Origin: Owenia fusiformis
Lineage: Eukaryota > Annelida > Polychaeta > Sabellida > Oweniidae
Length of the DNA: 48,000 nucleotides
Reading direction: 5' to 3'
NCBI GenBank assembly: GCA_903813345.2
Contig: CAIIXF020000030.1
Span: forward strand, 1-48,000
A model generated the notes under the pieces. It did no database searches. It saw only the letters and a list, made by a program, of their open reading frames with translations, and was not told where the DNA came from. The position numbers were made by a program, and so were the translations under genes. Below, piece after piece: positions 34,564 to 47,354 of this stretch (positions are counted from its first letter, which is position 1; each line of letters starts with the position of its first letter).

Positions 34564-36160
34564 CTAGACATGTAAATTGAACAAGTTCAATTTAAGACTC
34601 CAGATTTCAGACTTTTTTTAAGCTGAGTCATTCAGAATAAGCTGAGTCAGCTAGAATATAGACATTTAGACAACTCTTAAGAATGTCATCTTCGACTCCA
34701 TTGGCTTAACATGGGGATATCATCATATCGACTTTTCGAGACTTCAAACCGCTATAACTATCTAATTAGAAGTTGGATCGAAATTTGGTTTAAAGATTCT
34801 GATTCCTGAGAAAATTCTACCCTTAATTCATAACTCATACGTTAAATTTGGAGAACTTTTTATTTTGACCTACTTTTCAGACACCATATCTCAAAAGTGG
34901 GTCAAAATATTTTCTGACGGCAGAAGGCTAACACTATAAGTACACTATTGGCTACCTGTATACAAAATTTCGAAGCAAATCATTGAAGTGTAATGTCAGA
35001 ATCGCAAAAATAAGGAAAAACTATGAATTTGACCTAGATTTTGACCTAGGCATTTTGGTGTCCAAATTTTAAAGCTAGATAGCCTTCGAGGTCCCCTTCT
35101 TTTATAGGCTTTCAGAATGTTAAGCTGTACTCAGTTTATATCTGGTATTTAACACTTCAAAAAAATCTTTTTTCTCATTGACATAACATGGGGCACCAAA
35201 TTTAGCGATTTTTGAGCTTTCAAAACGCCATAACTTCCGAACCGAAAGTCGGATTGTAATTTGATTTGCAGATTCGGATTCCTGGGAAAATTCTACCCTT
35301 AATTCATAGCTCATATGTTAAATTTGGAGAACTTTTTATTTTGACCTACTTTTCGGACACCATATCTCAAAAGTGGGTCAAAATACTTTCTGACGGCAAA
35401 AAGCTAAGACTATTAGCACACTCTTTGCTACCTGTATACAAAATTTTGAAGTAAATTATTAAAGTGTAGTGTCAGAATCGTAAAAATAAGGAAAAACTAT
35501 GAATTTGACCTAGATTTTGACCTAGGCATTTTGGTGTCCAAATTTTGAAGCTATGTAGCTTTTGAGGTCCCCTTCTTTTATAAGCATTCATTATGTTAAG
35601 CTGCACTCAGTCTATATCTTGTATTTCACACTTCGAAAAAGTCTTTTTCCCCATTGACTTAACATAGGCACCAAATTTAGCGATTTTTGAGCTTTTAAAA
35701 CGCCATAACTTGCGAACCGGAAGTCCGATCCAAATTTGATTTGCAGATTCGGATTCCTGAGATCATTCTACACTTATTTCATAACTCACATGTTGAATTT
35801 GGAGAACTTTTTGTTCTGACCTACTTTCCGGACGCCATATCTCAAAATCGGTAAAAGTAATCAAAAATCTAATGTCATATCTTTGCTTCGGCTATTTCTT
35901 AACTACATAATGAAAACAAGATGAAGGAGTTCCGATAATTATAGAAGAAGATAATTGAAAGAATGTTGAAAATGTAAGATTTGACCTAGTTCTTGACCTT
36001 TGACCTAGATAAAAATTTGACCTAATTTCCCAGAAAGCCAGAAACATTCCTTAGTTAACCATGTAAGTTGGTTTAAGTAAGATGTTATAGTTGGTGAGAA
36101 AATCTGTATGGAGGAAGATGGAAAGAATAATAAAAATAAAAAAAAAAAAAATAATAATAA
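34564..36160 (+). repeat. Composite satellite unit E9
   Basis: The palindrome is at 34573-34594, with TGAGTCA at 34624 and 34643. Two cores (about 34913 and 35390) and a terminal core of the ATCGGTAAAAG type follow. DR1 lies at 35994-36006. Instead of running into another CTAGAC head, the tail ends in a long A-rich and AAT tract (about 36124-36160) and leads into the hairpin array. Confidence 0.78.
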
Positions 36161-36543
36161 GAAAACAGGCAAAAGCAATAGACTCCAGATCTCAATCTGG
36201 AGTCTAATAATAAGAATACTGGCAAAAACAATAGACTCCAGATTGACATCTGGAGTCTAATAATAAGAATACTGGCAAAAACAATAGACTCCAGATTTTC
36301 AATCTGGAGTCTAATAATAAGAAAACAGGCAAAAACAATAGACTCCAGATTTTCAATCTGGAGTCTAATAAAGAAAACAGGCAAAAACAATAGACTCCAG
36401 ATTTTCAATTTGGAGTCTAATAATAATAATAATAAAGAAAACAGGCAAAAACAATAGACTCCAGATTTTCAATCTGGAGTCTAATAATAATAAAACTGGC
36501 AAAAGCAATAGACTCCAGATTTTCAATCTGGAGTCTAATAATA
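36161..36543 (+). repeat. Seven-copy hairpin array H1
   Basis: Seven units of about 52-64 bp each hold AAA(A/C)(A/T)GGCAAAA(A/G)CAATA followed by a hairpin with arms GACTCCAGATT and AATCTGGAGTC and a 2-5-base loop, then TAATAAT-type linker. Hairpins lie at 36181-36204, 36234-36257, 36287-36311, 36341-36365, 36393-36417, 36457-36481 and 36511-36535. The arms share GACTCCAGAT with the heads of the E units. Linkers are near-identical to each other. It looks like tandem amplification of an element terminus; the function is unknown. A minus-strand frame across it (36085-36408) is repeat-borne. Confidence 0.85.
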
Positions 36544-39500
36544 GGATTTGCCCATACGCGTATAGAGGCTAATGGCTCTACGGACGCTCTGAGGGCCTAT
36601 AATGGTCGATTAAAGGTCGGGGAATCTAGGGAGGTAGTTGGGGAGAATGCCTGGCTCGTGCTTCGCGGATCCGTCGAGGTCAAAAAATAGTCCTTCAAAA
36701 AATAGGCCTTCCAGACTTCTATATAGAGCTTTCGACGTAGATTCGAGCAGCGTACGTGTCGTTCTACATTCCGCAATCGTTAGTTTGACGAAGGGAATCG
36801 TTGTTTTAGAAATGCTCTAGTCATCGTTCGGGCCTATTTTCTTTCAAATGTCTGTTGTTCGCAGAGATACGTATACCAAGTGTATACCAGGTGTCGTCTA
36901 GATATACGGCAACGGTGGCCCGTACGCGAACTTCAAACGCGTATATCTCGATAACTAATGGTCGGATTTCAATTTGGTTCACTGTTTTTTTAATGCTCGG
37001 AAAACTGTCTTTCCGACCAGCTAGTTTTCCTCCGATTCTGACTTCTTAAGGAGGCTCGAGAGGCCAAAATAGCGGAAATGCAGATTTCGACCTAGATTTC
37101 GACCTTTGACCCAGATAAGGATTTGACCTAATTTCCCATCAACCACGTCTAGCCCCCTAACAACGTGTATGAGTAGATTTATCCAAATATCTCTCGTTGG
37201 CGAGAACGTGTGTGAGGAGGATTTTTGCTTTTTGCAAATACGAAAGCAAAAATCATAATAGGATTTGCCCATACGCGTATAGAGGCTAATGGCTCTACGG
37301 ACGCTCTGAGGGCCTATAATGGTCGATTAAAGGTCGGGGAATCTAGGGAGGTAGTTGGGGAGAATGCCTGGCTCGTGCTTCGCGGATCCGTCGAGGTCAA
37401 AAAATAGTCCTTCAAAAAATAGGCCTTCCAGACTTCTATATAGAGCTTTCGACGTAGATTCGAGCAGCGTACGTGTCGTTCTACATTCCGCAATCGTTAG
37501 TTTGACGAAGGGAATCGTTGTTTTAGAAATGCTCTAGTCATCGTTCGGGCCTATTTTCTTTCAAATGTCTGTTGTTCGCAGAGATACGTATACCAAGTGT
37601 ATACCAGGTGTCGTCTAGATATACGGCAACGGTGGCCCGTACGCGAACTTCAAACGCGTATATCTCGATAACTAATGGTCGGATTTCAATTTGGTTCACT
37701 GTTTTTTTTAATGCTCGGAAAACTGTCTTTCCGACCAGCTAGTTTTCCTCCGATTCTGACTTCTTAAGGAGGCTCGAGAGGCCAAAATAGCGGAAATGCA
37801 GATTTCGACCTAGATTTCGACCTTTGACCCAGATAAGGATTTGACCTAATTTCCCATCAACCACGTCTAGCCCCCTAACAACGTGTATGAGTAGATTTAT
37901 CCAAATATCTCTCGTTGGCGAGAACGTGTGTGAGGAGGATTTTTGCTTTTTGCAAATACGAAAGCAAAAATCATAATAGGATTTGCCCATACGCGTTTAG
38001 AGGCTAATGGCTCTACGGACGCTCTGAGGGCCTATAATGGTCGATTAAAGGTCGGGGAATCTAGGGAGGTAGTTGGGGAGAATGCCTGGCTCGTGCTTCG
38101 CGGATCCGTCGAGGTCAAAAAATAGTCCTTCAAAAAATAGGCCTTCCAGACTTCTATATAGAGCTTTCGACGTAGATTCGAGCAGCGTACGTGTCGTTCT
38201 ACATTCCGCAATCGTTAGTTTGACGAAGGGAATCGTTGTTTTAGAAATGCTCTAGTCATCGTTCGGGCCTATTTTCTTTCAAATGTCTGTTGTTCGCAGA
38301 GATACGTATACCAAGTGTATACCAGGTGTCGTCTAGATATACGGCAACGGTGGCCCGTACGCGAACTTCAAACGCGTATATCTCGATAACTAATGGTCGG
38401 ATTTCAATTTGGTTCACTGTTTTTTTAATGCTCGGAAAACTGTCTTTCCGACCAGCTAGTTTTCCTCCGATTCTGACTTCTTAAGGAGGCTCGAGAGGCC
38501 AAAATAGCGGAAATGCAGATTTCGACCTAGATTTCGACCTTTGACCCAGATAAGGATTTGACCTAATTTCCCATCAACCACGTCTAGCCCCCTAACAACG
38601 TGTATGAGTAGATTTATCCAAATATCTCTCGTTGGCGAGAACGTGTGTGAGGAGGATTTTTGCTTTTTGCAAATACGAAAGCAAAAATCATAATAGGATT
38701 TGCCCATACGCGTATAGAGGCTAATGGCTCTACGGACGCTCTGAGGGCCTATAATGGTCGATTAAAGGTCGGGGAATCTAGGGAGGTAGTTGGGGAGAAT
38801 GCCTGGCTCGTGCTTCGCGGATCCGTCGAGGTCAAAAAATAGTCCTTCAAAAAATAGGCCTTCCAGACTTCTATATAGAGCTTTCGACGTAGATTCGAGC
38901 AGCGTACGTGTCGTTCTACATTCCGCAATCGTTAGTTTGACGAAGGGAATCGTTGTTTTAGAAATGCTCTAGTCATCGTTCGGGCCTATTTTCTTTCAAA
39001 TGTCTGTTGTTCGCAGAGATACGTATACCAAGTGTATACCAGGTGTCGTCTAGATATACGGCAACGGTGGCCCGTACGCGAACTTCAAACGCGTATATCT
39101 CGATAACTAATGGTCGGATTTCAATTTGGTTCACTGTTTTTTTAATGCTCGGAAAACTGTCTTTCCGACCAGCTAGTTTTCCTCCGATTCTGACTTCTTA
39201 AGGAGGCTCGAGAGGCCAAAATAGCGGAAATGCAGATTTCGACCTAGATTTCGACCTTTGACCCAGATAAGGATTTGACCTAATTTCCCATCAACCACGT
39301 CTAGCCCCCTAACAACGTGTATGAGTAGATTTATCCAAATATCTCTCGTTGGCGAGAACGTGTGTGAGGAGGATTTTTGCTTTTTGCAAATACGAAAGCA
39401 AAAATCATAATAGGATTTGCCCATACGCGTATAGAGGCTAATGGCTCTACGGACGCTCTGAGGGCCTATAATGGTCGATTAAAGGTCGGGGAATCTAGGG

Positions 39501-40841
39501 AGGTAGTTGGGGAGAATGCCTGGCTCGTGCTTCGCGGATCCGTCGAGGTCAAAAAATAGTCCTTCAAAAAATAGGCCTTCCAGACTTCTATATAGAGCTT
39601 TCGACGTAGATTCGAGCAGCGTACGTGTCGTTCTACATTCCGCAATCGTTAGTTTGACGAAGGGAATCGTTGTTTTAGAAATGCTCTAGTCATCGTTCGG
39701 GCCTATTTTCTTTCAAATGTCTGTTGTTCGCAGAGATACGTATACCAAGTGTATACCAGGTGTCGTCTAGATATACGGCAACGGTGGCCCGTACGCGAAC
39801 TTCAAACGCGTATATCTCGATAACTAATGGTCGGATTTCAATTTGGTTCACTGTTTTTTTAATGCTCGGAAAACTGTCTTTCCGACCAGCTAGTTTTCCT
39901 CCGATTCTGACTTCTTAAGGAGGCTCGAGAGGCCAAAATAGCGGAAATGCAGATTTCGACCTAGATTTCGACCTTTGACCCAGATAAGGATTTGACCTAA
40001 TTTCCCATCAACCACGTCTAGCCCCCTAACAACGTGTATGAGTAGATTTATCCAAATATCTCTCGTTGGCGAGAACGTGTGTGAGGAGGATTTTTGCTTT
40101 TTGCAAATACGAAAGCAAAAATCATAATAGGATTTGCCCATACGCGTATAGAGGCTAATGGCTCTACGGACGCTCTGAGGGCCTATAATGGTCGATTAAA
40201 GGTCGGGGAATCTAGGGAGGTAGTTGGGGAGAATGCCTGGCTCGTGCTTCGCGGATCCGTCGAGGTCAAAAAATAGTCCTTCAAAAAATAGGCCTTCCAG
40301 ACTTCTATATAGAGCTTTCGACGTAGATTCGAGCAGCGTACGTGTCGTTCTACATTCCGCAATCGTTAGTTTGACGAAGGGAATCGTTGTTTTAGAAATG
40401 CTCTAGTCATCGTTCGGGCCTATTTTCTTTCAAATGTCTGTTGTTCGCAGAGATACGTATACCAAGTGTATACCAGGTGTCGTCTAGATATACGGCAACG
40501 GTGGCCCGTACGCGAACTTCAAACGCGTATATCTCGATAACTAATGGTCGGATTTCAATTTGGTTCACTGTTTTTTTTAATGCTCGGAAAACTGTCTTTC
40601 CGACCAGCTAGTTTTCCTCCGATTCTGACTTCTTAAGGAGGCTCGAGAGGCCAAAATAGCGGAAATGCAGATTTCGACCTAGATTTCGACCTTTGACCCA
40701 GATAAGGATTTGACCTAATTTCCCATCAACCACGTCTAGCCCCCTAACAACGTGTATGAGTAGATTTATCCAAATATCTCTCGTTGGCGAGAACGTGTGT
40801 GAGGAGGATTTTTGCTTTTTGCAAATACGAAAGCAAAAATC
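36544..40841 (+). repeat. Six-copy 717/718-bp high-identity tandem array
   Basis: Units start with GGATTTGCCCATACGCG at 36544, 37261, 37979, 38696, 39413 and 40130. Spacings are 717, 718, 717, 717 and 717. The only differences I noticed are the length of a T run (7 or 8) and one A-to-T change in unit 3 (CGCGTTTAG for CGCGTATAG), plus the altered end of unit 6. The second half is a distant relative of the E core and tail (GGTCGGATTTCAATTTGG, GACCTTTGACCCAGATAAGG, GATTTGACCTAATTTCCCAT). Each unit ends in a perfect 12-bp-arm hairpin GATTTTTGCTTT / AAAGCAAAAATC. Identical frames of 60-83 codons on both strands are a by-product of sequence identity. The base composition is more GC-rich than the E units. 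Confidence 0.92.
37220..37254. repeat. Terminal hairpin of the 717-bp unit (example)
   Basis: GATTTTTGCTTT (37220-37231) is a perfect inverted match to AAAGCAAAAATC (37243-37254), with an 11-base loop. It recurs at the end of all six complete units. It follows GAGGAG, the same word that precedes the AAT tract in the E units, so it occupies the position of their tail end. Confidence 0.85.
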
Positions 40842-40842
40842 A

Positions 40843-42741
40843 CTAGACATGTAAATTGAACAAGTTCAATTTAAGACTCCAGATTTAAAACTTTTTTTAA
40901 GCTGAGTCATCCAAAATACTGTAAGCTGAGCCATTCAGAATAAGCTGAGTCATCCAGAATACAGACATTTAGACAACTCTTAAGTAGCTTATCTTCGTCT
41001 ACATTGGCTTAACATGGGGATATCATAATATCGACTTTTCGAGACTTCAAACAGCTATAACTATCTAACCAGAATTTGGGTCGAAATTCGGTTTGCAGAT
41101 TCGAATTTCTGAGAAAATTCTACGTTTGTGTCATAACTCATACATTAAATTTTGAGAACTTTTTATGTTGACCTACTTTCCGGACGCCATTCCTCAAAAT
41201 CGGTAAGAGTAATCAAAAAAGACAGTTACAATAATGAAAGGACTGTCTTTAAGCTACATGCTGAAAAAAAAATAAAGGAATAATGCCGAATAGTGACAAA
41301 GATAATTGACATAACATGGGATATCAAAATACCAATTTTTTAATTTTTCAAAACGCCATTACTTCCAAACCAGGTGTCGGATTGAAATTTGATTTGCAGA
41401 TTCGGATTCCTGAGAAAATTCTACCCTTAATTCATAACTCATACGTTAAATTTGGAGAAACTTTCATGTTGACCTACTTTTCGGACACTATATCTCAAAA
41501 GTGGGTCAAAATACTTTCTGACGGCAAAAGGCTAACACTATAAGCACACTCTTTGCTACCTGTATACAAAATTTTGAAGCAAATAATTAAAGTGTAGTGT
41601 CAGAATCACAAAAATAAGTTAAAACTATAAATTTGACCTAGATTTTGACCCAGGCATTTTGGTGACCAAATTGTGAAGCTAGCTAGCTTTTGAGGTCCCT
41701 TTCTTTTATAGGCTTTAATTATGTGAAGCTGTACTCAGTCTTTATCTCGTATTTTACACTTCAAAGAAATCTTTTTTCCCATTGCCATAACATGGGGCAC
41801 CAAATTTAGCGATTTTTGAGCTTTCAAAACGACATAACTTCCAAACCGGCAGTCGGATTGAAATTTGGTTTGCAGATTTGGATTCCTGAGAAAATTCTAC
41901 CCTTAATTCATAACTCATACGTTAAATTTGGAGAACTTTTTAGTTTGACCTACTTTTCGGACACCATATCTCAAAAGTGGGTCAAAATACTTTCTGACGG
42001 CAAAAGGCTAACACTATTAGCACACTCTTGGCTACATGTATACAAAATTTCGAAGAATATAATTAATATGTAGTGTCAGAATCGCAAAAATAAAAAAAAA
42101 CTTTGAATTTGACCTAGATTTTGACCTAGGCATTTTGGTGTCCAAATTTTTATGAAAACAAGGTCTTGTGGTCCCTTTCTTTTATGGGCTTCCATTATGT
42201 TTAGCTGTGCTAAGTCTATATCTCGTATTTTACACTTCAAAAAAATATTTTTTCCCATTGAATTAACATGGGGCACCAAATTTAGCGATTTTTGAATTTT
42301 CAAAACGCCATAACTTCTGAACCGGAAGTCAGATCGAAATTTTGTTTTCAGATTCGGAATCCTGAGAAAATTTCCTATAAGACTGATATCCTGGACATTG
42401 GATTCGGAGAAATATTTTTTGGACCTCGTTTTCGGACACTGATATCTCGAAATCGGTTTGAGATACCAAAAAACTAAATCGACCCTAGGTTTTCTACTTT
42501 TTTATGAGGAACACAATGAAAAAAACCAGGATCAAAAATATTGAAGGACGACCGAGATAATGGGAAAAAGTGACAAAGTACTGGATTTGACCTAGTTCTT
42601 GACCTTTGACCTAGATAAAAATTTGACCTAATTTCCCAGAAAGCCGGATACAGTCTTAAGTTAACCATGTAAGTTGGATTAAGTAAGCTGTTATAGTTGA
42701 CGAGAAATTTGGTAAGGAGGAAGAAAAAAGAATAATAATAA
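40843..42741 (+). repeat. Composite satellite unit E10
   Basis: Starts directly after the last 717-bp unit (AAAAATC, one A, then CTAGAC). The palindrome is at 40852-40873 and TGAGTCA at 40903 and 40946. The opening ~700 bp nearly duplicate E3. Cores are marked at about 41519 and 41995, with the standard 476-bp period. The terminal core is of the GATATCTCGAAATCGG type and DR1 lies at 42600-42612. Confidence 0.8.
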
Positions 42742-45457
42742 CTAGATTTGTGAAATTGAACAAGTTCAATTTAAGACTCCAGATTTATTTGACCTAGATA
42801 GATCAGTAAAGAGCTGAGTAAGTAACTGAGTAATTAGCTGAGTAAGTACCTTAGTAGTAGTTGAGTAAGTAGCTGAGTAAGTAACTGAGTAAAAAGCTGA
42901 GTAGGTAGCTGAGTAAGTAGCTGAGTAAGTACCTGAGTTAGTAGCTGAGTAAGTTGCTAAGTAATTAAGTAATTAACTAATTAAGTAATTGAATAAGTAG
43001 TCAAATAAGTAGCTGAGTAGGTAGAGAGGTAAAGTAGGGTATGCAGGAATTTTTGAAAGTATATTTGATCAATCTGCATCGTGAATACTGGCAAGTGCGA
43101 ATTTCAAACTTCAAAATGGTGTAGAATCTAAACCGGGGGTCGGATTGCAATTTTAATTTCAGATCCAGATTCCTGAGGAAATTCTACCCCTAATTCATAA
43201 CTCATACTTTAAAATTGGAGAACTTTTTATTTTGACCTACATTTCGGACACCATATCTCAAAAGTAGGTCAAAAAACTTATTGACGGCAAAATGTTAACA
43301 TTATAAGCACACTCTTTGCTACAAGTTTACAAAATTTCGGAGAATATCATTGAAGTGTAGTGTCAGAATCGCAAAATAAAAAAAACTATGAATTTGACCT
43401 AGATTTTGAACTAGGTATTTTGGTGTCCAAACTTTGAAGGAAAGTAGCTTTTGAGGTCCCCTTCTTCTATAGGCTTTCATTATGTTTAGCTGTACTCATT
43501 CTATATCTCGTATTTTTATACTTCAAAAAATTATTCGGTCCCATTGATTTAACATGGGGCACCAAATTTAGCGATTTTTGAGATTTCAAAACGCCATAAC
43601 TTCAAAACAAGTAGTCGGATCGAAATTTGGTTTGCAGATCTAGATTTCTGAGAAAATTCTACCCTTAATTCATAACTCATACGTTAAATTTGGAAAACTT
43701 TTAACTTTGGCCTACTTTTCGGACACCATATCTCAAAAGTGGGTCAAAATACTTTCTGACGGCAAAACGCTAACACTATTAGCATACTCTTTGCTACCTG
43801 TATACAAAATTTTAAAGCAAATCATTTAAATATAGTGTCAGAATCGCAAAAATAAGGGAAAACTATAAATTTGACCTAGATTTTGACCTAGGCATTTTGG
43901 TGTCCAAATTTTGGAGATAAGTAGCCTTCGAGGTCCCCTTCTTTAATAGGCTTTCATTATATTAAGCTGTACTCAGTCTATATCTCGTATTTTACACTTC
44001 AAAAAAATCTTTTTTCCCATTGACATAACATGGGGCAGCAAATTTAGCGATTTTTGAGCTTTCAAAACACCATAACTTCCGAACAGGAGGTCAAATCAAA
44101 ATTTGATTTGCAGATTCGGATTCCTGATAAAATTCTACCTCTTATTCATAACTCATACGTTACATTTGAAGATTTTTTTATTTTGACCTACTTTTGGGAC
44201 ACCATATCTCAAAAGTGGGTCAAAATACTTTTTGACGGCAAAAGGCTAACACTATTAGCACACTCTTGGCTACATGTATACACAATTTCGAAGAATATAA
44301 TTAAAGTGTAGTGTCAGAATCGCAAAGATAAGGAAAAGCTTTGAATTTGACCTAGATTTTGACCTAGGCATTTTGTTGTCCAAATTTTCAAAATTAGAAG
44401 GTTTTGAGGTCCCCTTCTTTTATGGGCTTCCATTATGTTTAGCTGTACTTAGTCTATATCTCGTATTTTACACTTCAAAAAAATATTTTTCCCATTGACA
44501 TAACATGGGGCACCAAATTTAGCGATTTTTGAGCTTTCAAAACGCCATAACTTCCAAACCGGAAGTCGGATCGAAATTTGGTTTGCAGATTCGGATTCCT
44601 GAGAAAATTCTATACTTAATTCATAACTCAAACGTCAAATTTTGAGACTTTTTTATTTTGACCTACTTTTCGGACACCATATCTCAAAAATGGGGCAAAA
44701 TACTTTCTGACGGCAAAAGGCTAACACTATTAGCAGACTCTTAGCTACATGTATACCAAATGTTGAAGAATATAATTAATCTGTTGTGTCAGAATCGCAA
44801 AAATAAGGAAAAACTTTGAATTTGACCTAGATTTTGACCTAGGCATTTTGGTGTCCAAATTTTGAAGCTAGATGGCTTATGAGGTCCCCTTCTTTTAAAA
44901 GCTTTCATTATATTTAGCTGAACTCAGTCTATATTTCATATTTTTCACTTCAAAAAAATCTTTTTTCCCATTAACTTAACATGGGCACCAAATTTAGCGA
45001 TTTTTGAGCTTTCAAAACGCCATAACTTCCGAACAAGAAGTCGGATCAAAATTTGGTTTGCAGATTCGGATTCCTGAGAAAATTCTACCCTTATTTCATA
45101 GCTCATATGTTAAATTTGGAGAACTTTTTGGTTTTGACCTACTTTCAGGACGCCATATCTCAAAATCGCTAAGAGTAATCAAAAAACGGATGGCACACTC
45201 TCGATTTGTTTTTTTCTAAGCTACATGTAGAAACTAAGATGAAGTAGTTACGACAAACAACAACGAAGATAATTGACAGAATGTTGATTTGACCTTGATT
45301 TGACCTAGTTCTTGACCCTTGACCTAGATAAAAATTTGACCTAATTTCCCATCATCCCAGGAACTGCCCCTAGTTGATCATGTAAGCAGCTTAAAGTAAA
45401 TTCTTTTAGTTGGTGAGAAATCTGGGAAGGAGGAAGATTCTGAAAGAATAATAATAA
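42742..45457 (+). repeat. Composite satellite unit E11 (longest, four cores)
   Basis: The head is CTAGATTTG with palindrome AAATTGAAC-AA-GTTCAATTT (42753-42772) and a GAGTAAGTAGCT minisatellite (42811-43025). A short unique-looking insert with CATCGTGAATACTGGCAAGT (about 43078-43097) follows. Four cores are marked at about 43281, 43758, 44231 and 44708, spaced 473-477 bp, making this the clearest demonstration of the core period. The DR1 is altered to TGACCCTTGACCT (45313-45325). The head is almost identical to that of E12. Confidence 0.8.
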
Positions 45458-47354
45458 CTAGATTTGTGAAATTGAACAAGTTCAATTTAAGACTCCAGAT
45501 TTATTTGACCTAGATAGATCAGTTAAGAGCTGAGTAAGTAACTGAGTAATTAGCTGAGTAAGTACCTTAGTAGTAGTTGAGTAAGTAGCTGAGTAAGTAA
45601 CTGAGTAAAAAGCTGAGTAGGTAGCTGAGTAAGTAGCTGAGTAAGTACCTGAGTTAGTAGCTGAGTAAGTTGCTAAGTAAGTAATAACTAATTAAGTAAT
45701 TGAGTAAGTAGGCAAATAAGTAGCTGAGTAGGTAGGGAGGTAAAGTAGGGTATGCAGGAATTTTTGAAAGTATATTTGATCAATCAGCATCGTGAATACT
45801 GGCAAGTGCGAATTTCAAACTTCAAAATGGCGTAGAATCTTAACCGGGGATCGGATTGCAATTTTAATTTCAGATCCGGATTCCTGAGGAAATTCTACCC
45901 CCAATTCATAACTCATACGTTAAATTTGGAGAACTTTTTATTTTGACCTACATTTCGGACACCATATCTCAAAAGTGGGTCAAAATACTCTCTGACGGCA
46001 AAAGGCTAACACTATTAGCACACTCTTTGCTACCTGTATACAAAATTTTGAAGCAAATCCTAAAAGTGTAGTGCCAGAATCGCAGAAATAAGGAAAAACT
46101 ATGAATTTGACCTAGATTTTGACCTAGGCATTTTGGTGTCCATATATTGAAACTGGGTAGCTTTTGAGGTCCCCTTCTTTTATAGGAATTCATTATCTTA
46201 AGCTGTACTCAATCTATATCTCGTATTTTACACTTCAAAAAAATCTTTTTTCCTTGACTTTCAATCAGGATAACATCAGATCGATTTTTCTCGAAATTTC
46301 AAAACGCCATAACTTTCAAACGGGAAGTCGGATCGAAATTTGGTTTGCAGATTCGGATTCCTGACAAAATTCTACCCCTAATTCATAACTCATACGTTAA
46401 ATTTGGCGAATTTTTATTTTGACCTACTTTTTGGACACGCCATAACTTCGGAACCGGAAGTCGGATCGAAATTTGGTTTGCAGATTCGGATTTCTCGGAA
46501 AATTCTACTCTTAATTCATAACTCAAACATTAAATTTGGAGAACTTTTTATTTTGACCTATATTTCGGACAACATATCTCAAAAGTGGGTCAAAATACTT
46601 TCTGACGGCAAAAGACTAACGCTATTAGCACACTCTTGGCTACATGTATACACAATTTCGAAGAATATAATTAAAGTGTAGTGTCAGAATCGAAAAATAA
46701 GGAAAACCTATGAATTTGACCTAGATTTTGACCTAGGCATTTTGGTGTCCAAATTTTGAAGCTAGATGGCTTTTGAGGTCCCCTTCTTTTAAAGGCTTTG
46801 ATTATGTGAAGCTGAACTCAGTCTATATTCCGTATTTTTCACTTCAAAAAAATCTTTTTTCCCATTGACTTAACATGGGCACCAAATTTAGCGATTTTTG
46901 AGTTTTCAAAACGCCATAACTTCCGAACCGGAAGTCGGATCGAAATTTGGTTTGCAGATTTAGATTCCTGAGAAAATTCTACACTTAATTCATAACTCAG
47001 ATGTTAAATTTGGAGAACTTTTCATTTTGACCTACTTTCTGGACGCCATATTTCAAAATCGGTAAGCGTAATCAAAAATCTAATGTCATACCTTTGCTTT
47101 GGCTTTTTCTAAGCTACATGATGAAAAAAAGATTTAGGAGTAACGATAAACAACGACGAAGATAATTGACAGAATATTGATTTGACCTTAATTTGACCTA
47201 GTTCTTGACCTTTGACCTAGATAAAAATTTGACCTAATTTCCCATGAACCCAGGTACTTTGCCTAGTTGATCATGTAAGCAGCTTAAAGTAAACTCTTCT
47301 AGTTGGTGAGAAATCTGGGAAGGAGGAAGATTCTGAAAGAATAATAATAATAAA
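45458..47354 (+). repeat. Composite satellite unit E12
   Basis: The palindrome is at 45469-45488 and the minisatellite at 45531-45740. Two cores are marked at about 45991 and 46601, 610 bp apart through the 134-bp partial core. The terminal core is of the ATCGGTAAGCG type. DR1 lies at 47216-47228. Like E9, it ends in an AATAATAATAA tract that leads into hairpins. Confidence 0.8.

Noticed and set aside
36161-36543. CRISPR-like array
   Set aside because: The repeats are hairpins of ~24 bases, but the 'spacers' are near-identical linkers with AAT microsatellite, and the context is a eukaryotic satellite with no cas genes.
36638-40406. Identical 60-, 64- and 83-codon frames repeated on both strands every 717 bp
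   Set aside because: They recur because the DNA units are near-identical, they overlap on opposite strands, and they show no recognisable domain. Conservation of DNA, not of protein, explains them.
21790-46681. Many 60-93-codon frames with the shared string ILPLIHNSYVKFGE
   Set aside because: All are the same frame of the ~476-bp core. Stops and frameshifts vary between copies, starts vary, and both strands give comparable frames (for example SYELRVEFSQESESANQ), so I see no sign of coding constraint.
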